DNA of 64,000 nt, from positions 2,542,001-2,606,000 of the forward strand of contig NZ_CP064030.1 of NCBI RefSeq assembly GCF_016865235.1. The letters are read 5' to 3'. This document shows positions 1 through 8,065 of this stretch, piece by piece. The notes beneath the pieces were generated by a model. That model was not told the origin of the DNA, ran no database searches, and saw only the letters and a list, made by a program, of their open reading frames with translations. The translations under genes and the position numbers were made by a program. Every line of letters begins with the position of its first letter. Position 1 is the first letter of the stretch. Source of the DNA: Dyella caseinilytica. Lineage in GTDB: Bacteria > Pseudomonadota > Gammaproteobacteria > Xanthomonadales > Rhodanobacteraceae.

Positions 1-116
1 GTGGCGATGATGTCTTCAACACCACGTCGCAACGTCTCTGCGCGCGATTGCACCGGCCGCGCCAGCGCGTCGGTACGCTCGGATTCGCTCAGGTTGTTCC
101 AGTCAATACGTTTCAT
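1..116 (-). CDS. hisD: Histidinol dehydrogenase, N-terminal fragment
   Basis: Only the first 38 codons are present; the gene runs off the left edge. The N-terminus reads MKRIDWNNLSESERTDAL, followed by a stretch rich in Arg and Ala, as in HisD proteins. HisD oxidises L-histidinol to L-histidine in two NAD-dependent steps at the end of histidine biosynthesis. The ATG lies 10 bases after the hisG stop codon, so the two genes are almost certainly co-transcribed in the usual hisG-hisD order. The assignment rests on the short N-terminus and on gene order. Confidence 0.85.
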   Translation of the reverse strand, partial: MKRIDWNNLSESERTDALARPVQSRAETLRRGVEDIIA

Positions 117-126
117 GCCATGACTC

Positions 127-1020
127 TTAAGCAAGCATCTTTTCAACTGGCAGCACGAACATCTCGCGCGCACCGGCCTTCTTGATTTCTTCCAGTTGGC
201 GCCAGCTCACCTCGCCGGCGCACAGCGCCTGCAACATCAGCTGATCGGGCTGACCCGCAACGGGCAGCAAGGTAGGTTGGGGGCCACCCGGCAGCAGTCG
301 CGTCACCGCATCGAGCGAGGTCCGCGAGGTCTGGAGCAGCAGCAGGCGCGATTCGCGCACCTGGATCACACCGTCCAGGCGCTTGAGCAACAGTTCGATC
401 ATGTCGCCGCGTTCATCGCTGGGCAGCGCATCCGGCCCCGCCAGCACCGCTTCGCTCTGCAGCAACACATCGGTTTCACGCAATTGATTGGCAATCAGGG
501 TGCCACCGCTCTGCACCAAGTCGCAGATAACTTCGGCCGTGCCCAGCTTCGGCGCGATTTCCACCGAGCCCGCGAGCGTCACCACGGCCGCATCAACGTT
601 CTTCTCCTTAAGCCATTGGTTGAGCAGCCCCGGATAGGAGGTGGCAATGCGCAAACCCGACAGATCCTGCGGCTGGCTGTAATCCATGTCCTGCGGCACG
701 GCAATCGAGAGACGGCAGCGTCCGAAACCCAGTGGGCGCCATTCGGTCAGCGTAGCCGCGCCATCGCCGACTACGCCCCGGAATTCGTTCAACACGTTGC
801 GGCCGACGATGCCCAGGTCGCAAACACCCTGCGCAATCAGGCCAGGAATATCGTCGTCGCGGACCAACAGCAGGTCCACGGGCTCGCCTTCGCCAAAACA
901 AAACAGTTTGTCGCGGCTCTGCCGAAAGGTGAGGCCACAGCGGTTGAGCAGATCCAACGCCGGCTCGGTCAGGCGGCCAGACTTCTGCATGGCGATACGC
1001 AAACGATCCCTCGGCTTCAT
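127..1020 (-). CDS. hisG: ATP phosphoribosyltransferase, long form
   Basis: HisG catalyses the first committed step of histidine synthesis, joining ATP and PRPP. At 297 residues it is the long form with a C-terminal regulatory domain (E. coli HisG has 299), so it should be feedback-inhibited by histidine and not need HisZ. The N-terminus (RLRIAMQKSGRLTEPALDLL), the GVCDLGIVGRNVL segment and the C-terminal EIKKAGAREMFVLPVEKML are typical. Its ATG overlaps the stop of the upstream TrpR-like gene (ATGA), indicating translational coupling, and hisD follows after 10 bases. Confidence 0.97.
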   Translation of the reverse strand: MKPRDRLRIAMQKSGRLTEPALDLLNRCGLTFRQSRDKLFCFGEGEPVDLLLVRDDDIPGLIAQGVCDLGIVGRNVLNEFRGVVGDGAATLTEWRPLGFGRCRLSIAVPQDMDYSQPQDLSGLRIATSYPGLLNQWLKEKNVDAAVVTLAGSVEIAPKLGTAEVICDLVQSGGTLIANQLRETDVLLQSEAVLAGPDALPSDERGDMIELLLKRLDGVIQVRESRLLLLQTSRTSLDAVTRLLPGGPQPTLLPVAGQPDQLMLQALCAGEVSWRQLEEIKKAGAREMFVLPVEKMLA

Positions 1021-1352
1021 GCCCTTGCCCTTTTTGCGGCGGCGCGACTACGCGCAGCACGCGCGGCGGCGGCAAGATAGCCGCCGCTGCCTTGATTCAG
1101 ATAGCGCGCCACGCGCCCGATGGTGGTGATGCTCACGGCCGTGCGCTCGTGGATTTCGCGGTAGGACACACCTTCCAGCAGATAAGGCACCACCCGCCAG
1201 CGATCGACCAGCACCTCCAGTTCGGCCGGCGTACACAGATCGTTGAGGAAGGCGTCCATTTCTTCGGTCGTTTTCAACGAGAGCAAGGCGCGGCAGAGGC
1301 TGGCCTTGGCGGACTCATCGGGGGTCTCAGGATCGATCGATCGACGCTTCAT
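1017..1352 (-). CDS. TrpR-like repressor of the YerC/YecD family, first gene of the his operon
   Basis: This 111-residue protein has the TrpR-superfamily helix-turn-helix: LCTPAELEVLVDRWRVVPYL, then GVSYREIHERTAVSITTIGR (about residues 60-80), followed by RVARYLNQGSGGY. The Ala/Arg-rich C-terminal tail (residues 93-111) looks disordered. It is the first gene of the histidine operon and overlaps hisG by four bases, so a role in histidine-operon control and autoregulation is likely, although the effector cannot be read from sequence. A 20-bp imperfect palindrome lies three bases before its ATG. No clear Shine-Dalgarno site is visible between promoter and start. Confidence 0.85.
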   Translation of the reverse strand: MKRRSIDPETPDESAKASLCRALLSLKTTEEMDAFLNDLCTPAELEVLVDRWRVVPYLLEGVSYREIHERTAVSITTIGRVARYLNQGSGGYLAAAARAARSRAAAKRARA

Positions 1353-1354
1353 AA

Positions 1355-1374
1355 TGTACTAACGCATTAACACA
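1355..1374. promoter_or_regulatory. Candidate operator palindrome of the his operon
   Basis: The 20-bp dyad TGTACTAACGCATTAACACA matches its own reverse complement at 14 of 20 positions (pattern TGTnnTAAnGCnTTAnnACA). It lies between the predicted transcription start and the ATG of the TrpR-like gene, where a bound dimeric repressor would block initiation. The first gene encodes a TrpR-family DNA-binding protein, so autoregulation is the simplest reading. The palindrome is seen directly; the ligand and function are inferred. Confidence 0.55.
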
Positions 1375-1383
1375 GTGGAGCGC

Positions 1384-1412
1384 ATCATACGCGAGGCTGA
1401 CGGCAGTGGCAA
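1384..1412 (-). promoter_or_regulatory. Sigma-70 promoter of the his operon
   Basis: On the minus strand, TTGCCA (1407-1412) is followed after exactly 17 bases by TATGAT (1384-1389), a near-consensus sigma-70 promoter. Transcription should start around 1376-1378, leaving a leader of about 25 bases before the TrpR-like gene and placing the palindrome at 1355-1374 within the first transcribed bases. Confidence 0.7.
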
Positions 1413-1595
1413 GTCCGGCCAGACGCAAGTCAAAGACCTGCGAATTCGCAGGAAAATCCGGCAAACTCACCCACCCGGCTCGCACGGCATTCGTCGGGCG
1501 TCCCGTCAGCCGCACGCGTGTTCGTCCGTTATCCCCCAAAGAACTCAAACGGTGCAGCCCGGCTTGCACGCCCATTGCCCCTACTGAAGGCGCTC

Positions 1596-2216
1596 ATGAA
1601 CAACTCCCCTGCCGTTCGATTCGCCCCTCGCTTGATGATTTTCGCGGTCATCGTTTTTGCAGCCGTCTGCACTGCGGCACAGTTCTGGCGAACCGATCTG
1701 AACTGGATCACCATCCCGCTAAGTACGTATCTCGCGGGCCCCGGCAGTACCTATGTGCGCTCGGTGTATTACCTGATGGCGATCGCGCTGCTCGCCTTTG
1801 CCTGGGTGACTTACATCGCGACCACACCTGCATTGCGCAGCGTGCTGGGATCTGGCCTGTTCGCAGCAGCGGGACTCATCCTGCCTATCGTGGCCATCAC
1901 TGAACTGTTCCGGGGCACGCCATACCAGGCGCTGGCCCACGTGACCCACAAAGTCACGTCTCTTGCCACCTTTCTGTGGCTCAGCTTCGGCATGCTGCTC
2001 GTATCGAGCCGCTGGCGGCGCGACTCAGGTATGCAGTCAGGCAGCCTGCCCGGTGTCGTGCTCGCTTGGGCAGCCACCTTTGTGCTGTGGTTTCAGGTGC
2101 TGATATCGGTGTTTCCGAACGGCCTGATGGAGAAGCTCGCGATCGTGCTTATCCTGTTGTGGCTGGGCTGGGCCGCGCGCCACATTCTCGCCGCAAGCAA
2201 ACGCGGGCTGGGGTAA
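1596..2216 (+). CDS. DUF998 family integral membrane protein
   Basis: This 206-residue, strongly hydrophobic protein has about six transmembrane segments. It starts with MNNSPAVRFAPRLMIFAVIV, has a WITIPLSTYLAGPGS loop after the first helix, and ends in a short basic tail (AASKRGLG). The loop and spacing fit the DUF998 family, whose function is unknown. The start at 1596 is preferred because an AAGG lies just upstream and the first helix then begins near residue 12. It is transcribed towards the ammonia-lyase gene and away from the his operon, so it stands alone. Confidence 0.7.
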   Translation: MNNSPAVRFAPRLMIFAVIVFAAVCTAAQFWRTDLNWITIPLSTYLAGPGSTYVRSVYYLMAIALLAFAWVTYIATTPALRSVLGSGLFAAAGLILPIVAITELFRGTPYQALAHVTHKVTSLATFLWLSFGMLLVSSRWRRDSGMQSGSLPGVVLAWAATFVLWFQVLISVFPNGLMEKLAIVLILLWLGWAARHILAASKRGLG

Positions 2217-2298
2217 GCCAACGCACTTGCTTAAAGCCGATCGAGTTACCCCGGATGACGTTCGGGGCAACCCAATCTCTATCCACGATGCCGCGGCT

Positions 2299-4188
2299 TC
2301 AGCCCGCAAATACGCGCTGCTGCACCAATTCGCATACCGTGTGTACATCGCTATCCATCGCACGGTCGCGATGCATGAATCGAATCTGCTTACGCAGCGC
2401 TTCGTGCGCTTTGCGCACCGCCTCGCCCGCATGGAAATCACCCACGTCGGCCAATGCTGCAGTGAGCTGCTTCACTTCCTCGACGAACTGGGCGTAATGC
2501 GGATTGTCTTCGCGTGGCGCGTTGGCAACCTTGGAAGCCAATGCCTGCCAGTCGCCGCGCGCAGCGAGACGGCGGGCGGCGTTGAGCATTTCCTGGCGGT
2601 AATCCAACGCCTGCGCCGCAGTGTAGAGCTCCAGCGCCAGCACGTGGCTGAGATCGTCCATCATCTCCAACACATGGCGCGCTTCGTTGGCGCCCATGGA
2701 AACGTGATCCTCGGCGTTCGCGCTGGTCGGCACGGAATACACGCTGGCCGGATGCGCACGCGTGGCCAGATCGTTCACCAATGCCGCGGCGGTGTATTGC
2801 ACGATCATGAAGCCGGAATCGGTGCCATCTTCGTTGCCGGTGAGGAAGGCCGGCAGGCCGTCGTTGGTGGCCGGATCAACCAGCTTGTTGAGACGGCGCT
2901 CGGAGATCGAGGCCAGCACCGGAATCGCGGCCTTCACATAGCTCATCGCCAACGCCAGCGGCATGCCATGGAAGTGGCCGGCGGAAATCACCTGCTCTTC
3001 AATATGTGTGGCATCGGTGTTGTCAGGGAAGATCAACGGGTTGTCGGTGACTGCATTCAATTCAATGTCGATGACGCGACAAGCTTGCGCCCAGGCATCG
3101 CGCACCGCGCCGTGCACCTGCGGCATGCAGCGCAGGCAGTAGGCGTCCTGCGGCTGATGCTTCTTGCCACCCTTGAACGGCAGGAAGCGCTTATAGAACG
3201 CTTCACGGCCATGGCGCTGGCTCGCCGGAACCCAGTCCCAGCTGATGTCGAAGCTCAACGCCTGATCTTCCGGCGTATTCCACGCCTCGGCGCTCCACTG
3301 CTTGAAGCGCGGCACCAAGTGATAGGGAATGTCGACCAACGTGGAGCTGGCCAGCAGGCCACGTACATGCCCCGCAACCTCCACCTGACCAGGATGCGGA
3401 CGCAAGGCATGCACTTCCGGGCGCATGGCGCCACTGCGGCCTGCAAATGCATCCAGAGTCATCGAAGCGGACAAATCAGCCACGTTGAGCAGATATTCCA
3501 GCTTATCCAACGCCAGCACGGCGGTGGCCAACATCTGTGCCGTTCCGTTGTTCAGCGCCAGGCCTTCCTTGAAGGAAAGTCGGATCGGCTGCAGGCCGGC
3601 GCGCTTGAGCGCTTCCGCACCCGACAGACGCTCGCCCTTATAGAACGCTTCACCGCCGCCGAGCAGCACGATGGCCAAATGCGACAACGGTGCCAGATCG
3701 CCACTCGCACCTACCGAACCCTTCTCCGGCACCACCGGGATCACATCGTGATTCAGCAAGGCGGTGAGCGCCTCCAGGGTCGCGACACGAATACCGGAAT
3801 GGCCGCGCATCAGCGTATTGATGCGGATCACCAGCATCGCACGCACCACTTCGGCGGAGAACGGCTTACCCACGCACACGGCATGGGTGGTGATCAGGTT
3901 ATGCTGCAGCTCTTCCAGCAGCGTGCCTTCCGGCTTGTGCGGATTACCGCCCGGCAGCTCGTCACGCAGGCGATAGGCGCCGAGCAGCTTGTCCGCGTTG
4001 CTGCCAAAGCCGGTGGTGACACCGTAGGTCGGCTCACCGCAGCTCACCTTGTCGGCCAGGAAATCCGCCGCGCGCTGTACGCGCTTGAGTTGTTCTGAAT
4101 CGAGGCGAACACCGTAACCCTGGCGTGCCACGGCGACGAGTTGTTGACGGCTGAGGCTGTTGCCGTCGAGGAGAATAGTTTGGTTCAC
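2299..4188 (-). CDS. hutH: MIO-dependent aromatic amino acid ammonia-lyase, extended HutH-like
   Basis: The protein has the active-site elements of the histidine/phenylalanine ammonia-lyase family: TYGVTTGFG near residue 55, the GASGDLAPLSHLA segment whose Ala-Ser-Gly cyclises to the MIO cofactor, LALNNGTAQML, and YCLRCMPQVHG. It is 629 residues long against about 510 for HutH. Much of the excess is an insert of about 50 residues, rich in Trp and basic residues, between the HPGQVEVAGHVRGLL segment and the YCLRC motif. The usual GGNFHG motif reads AGHFHG, and ANQEDH reads ANAEDH. The His of NLxxTHAxxVG is retained, which favours histidine or tyrosine over phenylalanine. No other hut gene is nearby, so the substrate is uncertain. 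Confidence 0.8.
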   Translation of the reverse strand: MNQTILLDGNSLSRQQLVAVARQGYGVRLDSEQLKRVQRAADFLADKVSCGEPTYGVTTGFGSNADKLLGAYRLRDELPGGNPHKPEGTLLEELQHNLITTHAVCVGKPFSAEVVRAMLVIRINTLMRGHSGIRVATLEALTALLNHDVIPVVPEKGSVGASGDLAPLSHLAIVLLGGGEAFYKGERLSGAEALKRAGLQPIRLSFKEGLALNNGTAQMLATAVLALDKLEYLLNVADLSASMTLDAFAGRSGAMRPEVHALRPHPGQVEVAGHVRGLLASSTLVDIPYHLVPRFKQWSAEAWNTPEDQALSFDISWDWVPASQRHGREAFYKRFLPFKGGKKHQPQDAYCLRCMPQVHGAVRDAWAQACRVIDIELNAVTDNPLIFPDNTDATHIEEQVISAGHFHGMPLALAMSYVKAAIPVLASISERRLNKLVDPATNDGLPAFLTGNEDGTDSGFMIVQYTAAALVNDLATRAHPASVYSVPTSANAEDHVSMGANEARHVLEMMDDLSHVLALELYTAAQALDYRQEMLNAARRLAARGDWQALASKVANAPREDNPHYAQFVEEVKQLTAALADVGDFHAGEAVRKAHEALRKQIRFMHRDRAMDSDVHTVCELVQQRVFAG

Positions 4189-4240
4189 AAAAGCTCCAAC
4201 GTTTTGTCAGTTCAGCCCCGCGTAAGCGGAAAGCTATGGC

Positions 4241-4538
4241 TCAATCCAGCAAATTCCCCCAGAGATCACACCATGTGGGGTTGCTTGTCTCGATCAATTC
4301 CAGCTTCCATGCCCTGTTCCACTTTTTAAGCTGCTTTTCGCGTTTTATCGCTGAAGGAAAATCTGAATGGCATTCGAACCCACACCAGGCGCTTGACGTC
4401 ATAGCGCTGAGTGAAGCCCTTCACCAAGTCTTCGCGATGTTCCCAAACGCGCAGCTTAAGGTTTCCTGTTACACCGATATACAACGCGCCACGCTCCGCG
4501 CTGGCCATGATGTACACGGCGGGTTGTTTCGGAGCCAT
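4241..4538 (-). pseudogene. GIY-YIG endonuclease-domain gene broken by a +1 frameshift
   Basis: The first 54 codons encode a standard small GIY-YIG protein (VYIMASAERGALYIGVT, then WEHREDLVKGFTQRY and VKRLVW). At TGTGGGTTCGAA (near 4380) one extra G shifts the frame, and the reading then stops after about 70 residues. Removing that G restores a typical remainder (FECHSDFPSAIKREKQLKKW, then LELIETSNPTW and a stop at 4241), giving about 98 residues, the usual family length. The frameshift separates the catalytic N-terminus from the conserved REKQLKKW helix, so the product is probably dead unless this is a sequencing error. Confidence 0.85.
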
Positions 4539-4572
4539 CCATGTCTCCCTACTTCATCCTTCCTACCTCAGA

Positions 4573-4604
4573 GCCGTCATTCCCGCGCAAGCGGGAATGA
4601 CGGC
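4573..4604. repeat. REP-like perfect hairpin with GCAA loop
   Basis: A perfect 14-bp inverted repeat (GCCGTCATTCCCGC and its complement) encloses the tetraloop GCAA. It lies downstream of hisS and upstream of the broken GIY-YIG gene. The sequence resembles dispersed REP palindromes common in proteobacteria, and RAYT genes occur in this window. It may also act as an RNA 3' stabiliser for hisS. Confidence 0.75.
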
Positions 4605-4644
4605 GAGGACTTTTGCATCACTCGGTATAACCTCACCGACTCAA

Positions 4645-6018
4645 CTAGCCACTAATCTCAGCCTGCGCCAACTCCACACGCAAGGTCTTGATCAGCTCGC
4701 TGCGCGACACCTCGAACTGGTCCTCGCGGCGCAGATCCTTCACCGTCACGACGCCCTTGGCCAGCTCATCCTCGCCTAGCACGATGACAAAGCGGATACC
4801 CGCCCGGTCGGCGTACTTGAACTGTTTGCCCAGCTTGCCGCCATCCAGCACCACCTCGGTGGCGATGCCCGCGGTGCGCAGCTCGCCAGCCAGCGCCAGA
4901 TAAGCCGGGAGCTGTGCCGCATCCATCTGCGTGATCAGCACGTCCACCGTGCTGCGTGCGGTACCGATCAAGCCTGCGTCGCGCAGCTGCCAGTAAAGGC
5001 GCGTGAGGCCGATCGAAATACCGACGCCCGGCAGATGCGACTTGGTGTACTGGCCAGCCAGATTTTCGTAACGGCCGCCCGAGCAGATTGAGCCAATCTG
5101 CGGATGATCGTTCAGCGTGGTCTCGTAGACCGTGCCGGTGTAGTAGTCCAGGCCGCGCGCGATAGACAGGTTCAACGCGTAGTGCGTTTCCGGCACGCCG
5201 AACGCATGGATCAGGCCAAGCACTTCCTTCAGCTCCGCCCGACCCTGCTCCATCACTTCCGGACCGGCACCCAGTGCGTCCAGCTTGTTGTAAGCATCTT
5301 GCAGCGAAGTGGAGCGTACCTGCACGAAATCGAGGATCTTCTGCGCCGCTTCCGCGCTCAAGCTGAAGGCCTCGCCAGTGAGCGTCTCGCGCACGTAATC
5401 GGCGCCACGCTTATCCAGCTTGTCCACCTCGCGCAGCACCAGCGTCTGCTGCTCCGGATCGGTCACGCCCAGGCTTTCAAAATAGCCGCGCATCAACTTG
5501 CGGTTGTTCAGCTGAATCGTGAACGCACCGATGTTCAGCTCGCGGAACACGCTATAAATCACGGCCGGGAGTTCGGCGTCATAGCGGATCGATAGACCAT
5601 CCTTGCCAATCACGTCGATATCGCACTGGTAGAACTCACGAAAGCGACCGCGCTGCGCACGCTCGCCGCGATAGACGCGCTGCATCTGGTAGCGACGGAA
5701 AGGGAAGCTGAGATCGTGCTCGTGCTCGGCCACGTAGCGGGCCAGCGGCACGGTGAGGTCGAAGCGTAAGGCCAGTTCCGGCTTCTCGCCTTGCTCCAAC
5801 GCGCCGGTCGACTGGACGAAATACACCTGCCGTTCGGTCTCGCCGCCGGTCTTGGTCAGCAGCACGTCCGAATACTCCATCACCGGCGTCTCCACCGGCA
5901 GGAAACCGAAGCGCTCATAGTTGCGACGGATCACGTCGAGCATGCGCTGGAAAGCGATCTGGTCGAGTGGCAGTAGCTCGAGCACGCCGGGCATGGTACG
6001 GGCCTGGGTAAGCGCCAT
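4645..6018 (-). CDS. hisS: Histidyl-tRNA synthetase
   Basis: A 457-residue class II aminoacyl-tRNA synthetase that charges tRNA-His. Visible motifs are ALRFDLTVPLARYVA, FRRYQMQRVYRGERAQRGR (motif 2), the histidine-binding LNLSIARGLDYYTGTVYE and CSGGRYENL, and a C-terminal anticodon-binding domain (from about residue 360). GISIGLTRL carries the motif 3 arginine. Length and motif order are normal. It is monocistronic here; a REP-like hairpin follows its stop. Confidence 0.97.
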   Translation of the reverse strand: MALTQARTMPGVLELLPLDQIAFQRMLDVIRRNYERFGFLPVETPVMEYSDVLLTKTGGETERQVYFVQSTGALEQGEKPELALRFDLTVPLARYVAEHEHDLSFPFRRYQMQRVYRGERAQRGRFREFYQCDIDVIGKDGLSIRYDAELPAVIYSVFRELNIGAFTIQLNNRKLMRGYFESLGVTDPEQQTLVLREVDKLDKRGADYVRETLTGEAFSLSAEAAQKILDFVQVRSTSLQDAYNKLDALGAGPEVMEQGRAELKEVLGLIHAFGVPETHYALNLSIARGLDYYTGTVYETTLNDHPQIGSICSGGRYENLAGQYTKSHLPGVGISIGLTRLYWQLRDAGLIGTARSTVDVLITQMDAAQLPAYLALAGELRTAGIATEVVLDGGKLGKQFKYADRAGIRFVIVLGEDELAKGVVTVKDLRREDQFEVSRSELIKTLRVELAQAEISG

Positions 6019-6181
6019 GGAATCCTCTTAAACGTTGGAAAAAAGCCGTGTCACGGCAGCCGCATAGGGTAACAGATGCACCGCCCGGCCCTCCCTCGGC
6101 GTCCAGCACGAAATCCCGTCCATCAACCACGCCCCACCTGTTGCCAAGCCCATCCAGCCCCGTTAAGATACGCGGCTCCCG

Positions 6182-6258
6182 CGGGGTGTAGCTCAGCCTG
6201 GTAGAGCGCTACGTTCGGGACGTAGAAGTCGCATGTTCGAATCATGTCACCCCGACCA
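6182..6258 (+). tRNA. tRNA-Pro (CGG anticodon)
   Basis: The acceptor stem CGGGGTG (6182-6188) pairs with CACCCCG (6248-6254), followed by A and an encoded CCA (6256-6258). The D-loop (AGCTCAGCCTGGTAGAGC), the anticodon stem CTACG/CGTAG with loop TTCGGGA, and the TTCGAAT T-loop are all in place. The anticodon CGG reads the proline codon CCG. A hairpin terminator follows within 15 bases, so it is transcribed singly. Confidence 0.95.
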
Positions 6259-6270
6259 AACTATTTATGA

Positions 6271-6297
6271 AAAAGCCGGCCCAGCGTCGGCTTTTTT
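6271..6297 (+). terminator. Rho-independent terminator of tRNA-Pro
   Basis: AAAAGCCG (6271-6278) pairs with CGGCTTTT (6288-6295) around the loop GCCCAGCGT, followed by a T run. It lies 12 bases after the tRNA CCA end and ends the tRNA transcript. Confidence 0.85.
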
Positions 6298-6340
6298 GTT
6301 ATTGACGCGGCTCGTGGCTGCCATCGGATAGCATGGATAC

Positions 6341-6976
6341 ATGCTGATCTCCGACTTGGAACATGGCCCATTGGAAACCGTGGTTGCCGAGTTGCGCGAC
6401 TACCCAGAGTGGCACCGGCACCGAAAGCGGTATGGCGTTTGGCTTATCCCTGTCGATGAGCCAGCCTTGCTTGATTACATCGACGCCGCACGGCAACAGC
6501 TTGCAGACTTGCTGCACCCGGCACAGCAGCGCCAACCGCATTTGACCTTGTTCGTCTGTGGTTTCGAGCAGCCAATACGCACCGCGGATGATGATTTTTT
6601 ACCCGCGCAACGACAGACTCAAATCAAATCGCTTCAGGACTTGCGAGACGCGGCATGCTCACTACCCCTGGGCGCACCCGACAGCTTTGCCACTGCCGCG
6701 TTTATTCCCGTGCATGACCCAGCCGGACAGTTGGCTCAATGGCGCCGGATCCTGGGACAGTCAGCCAAGGAAATTCGCCAAGCCGCCTACGTGCCTCACA
6801 TCACCCTGGGACTATACAAGCGCAAGGTCACGGCAGCGGAAGTTCGTCAGCGGCTACGTGAACTCGATGCACCATCGACATCGCTGCAAATCAGCCAGCT
6901 TCAGTACGCCACCTATGACGTCCAACTTCAGTTCGGTCCGTTGGAGACTCAGCACGCTGTCATGCTGAAAACCTGA
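6341..6976 (+). CDS. 2H phosphoesterase superfamily protein (2'-5' RNA ligase-like)
   Basis: The 211-residue protein carries the two HxT motifs that define 2H phosphoesterases: PHLTLF near residue 67 and PHITLG near residue 150. Members of this fold hydrolyse or form 2',3'-cyclic or 2',5' phosphodiester bonds in RNA. The N-terminus (LISDLEHGPLETVVAEL) is not obviously conserved with ThpR, so the exact reaction is open. It stands alone between the tRNA gene and a convergent DUF5672 gene. Confidence 0.75.
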   Translation: MLISDLEHGPLETVVAELRDYPEWHRHRKRYGVWLIPVDEPALLDYIDAARQQLADLLHPAQQRQPHLTLFVCGFEQPIRTADDDFLPAQRQTQIKSLQDLRDAACSLPLGAPDSFATAAFIPVHDPAGQLAQWRRILGQSAKEIRQAAYVPHITLGLYKRKVTAAEVRQRLRELDAPSTSLQISQLQYATYDVQLQFGPLETQHAVMLKT

Positions 6977-7022
6977 CACCGAAGATGCGCGAGCGCCAAG
7001 CAACTGAAACTTCGGCGCGTCC

Positions 7023-7811
7023 TTACGCGTACTTTCTGATGATCGGGTCCCAAAAACCTTTGACCTTCGGGTCATAGAACCTGTGGCAGGCAAACGGCAA
7101 CTTTCCGCGATTCAGTTGCAATGCAAGCTTGGGCCGCCTGTCAACGCAAAAGTCGACGGCTTCCCGATAATCGGGAATCTTCATATCGACAAGCGTCGGC
7201 GCGACCAACGAGAAATATAAATCTTCAATATGCAGATTCTGGGGCTGCCACTGAGCCAGTGAAGATGAAGCATCCGTCATGCATTCGTTGCGTCGCGAAA
7301 CAGCGCGCAGCATGGTGACGGTCTTTCTGAGCGAGAACCCGCCATTGCCCACGCGGAAATAGTGCTCGTTACTTTTCTTCCGCTTCCTGAAAGTGTTATT
7401 GATCTTGAAAAGCAGTCGGCTTAAGAACGTTTGCTTCGAAGCCAGCCAGGGCGCACCGATATAGTCGTAGCCCTTGCTGCACCAGTCGTCCAGCTTGTCC
7501 TCGAAAACGAAGACATCCATCTGGCAGATCAGGATATAAGCGTAATCCTCGAACGCTTTGTAGAACGCCTCCGACAGCATCAACTGGTTGTAGCCGGAAA
7601 GTCCCTTGAAGTAGTCCGCAGGAAAACGCTTTACGGTGTAACTCACCGACTGCAGCAACGGAACCAATGGATCAAGATCCAGACCCTCAGGACATGCGAT
7701 GGCAAAGTCATGCCGCGCGAGCACTTGCAGCGAGCGCCTCAGCGACAGCAACTCATTCTCGTGGAGGTTGGTCTTATAGACCGGAATAACGATGACCGCG
7801 TTCTTCATCAT
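7023..7811 (-). CDS. DUF5672 family, glycosyltransferase-like protein
   Basis: The 262-residue protein begins with an IVIPVYKTNLHENELLSLRR strand-loop. Around residues 92-125 it has ILICQMDVFVFEDKLDDWC followed by GYDYIGAPW, then VGNGGFSLRKT. Those blocks are diagnostic of DUF5672 proteins, which resemble GT-A glycosyltransferases: the QMDVFVF acidic cluster replaces the DxD and the GNGGFSLR block follows. No signal peptide is present. A cytoplasmic sugar-transfer role is plausible but unproven, and no glycan genes are adjacent. Confidence 0.7.
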   Translation of the reverse strand: MMKNAVIVIPVYKTNLHENELLSLRRSLQVLARHDFAIACPEGLDLDPLVPLLQSVSYTVKRFPADYFKGLSGYNQLMLSEAFYKAFEDYAYILICQMDVFVFEDKLDDWCSKGYDYIGAPWLASKQTFLSRLLFKINNTFRKRKKSNEHYFRVGNGGFSLRKTVTMLRAVSRRNECMTDASSSLAQWQPQNLHIEDLYFSLVAPTLVDMKIPDYREAVDFCVDRRPKLALQLNRGKLPFACHRFYDPKVKGFWDPIIRKYA

Positions 7812-8065
7812 TTACGACCTTCAGGCTCGCCGGTGCCGAACAGATAACGCCATCTTGAGGCCAGCAGCCACCGGCAAAACCCAGCACGTTGCAGGCCCAA
7901 TCAGCGCGGCCGCACATCGTACAAGGTATCTGAAGGGTGTACACGCCTGCGCTGCATAAACAGACCGCCACGAATGTAAAAAAAGGCCACGCAACCCGCC
8001 GGCTGCGCAGCACCTATCCTATACACCTGAGCCGTTGACCGTGCTCCATTATCTGGAGCGAGGCT

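Noticed and set aside
2227..4098. Long rightward open frame of 623 codons opposite hutH
   Set aside because: It is the antisense shadow of the lyase gene, rich in His, Arg and Gln with no domain; the minus strand encodes a clear enzyme.
7774..8013. Leftward 79-codon frame upstream of the DUF5672 gene
   Set aside because: It overlaps the DUF5672 start in another frame and lacks a ribosome-binding site; possible but unsupported.
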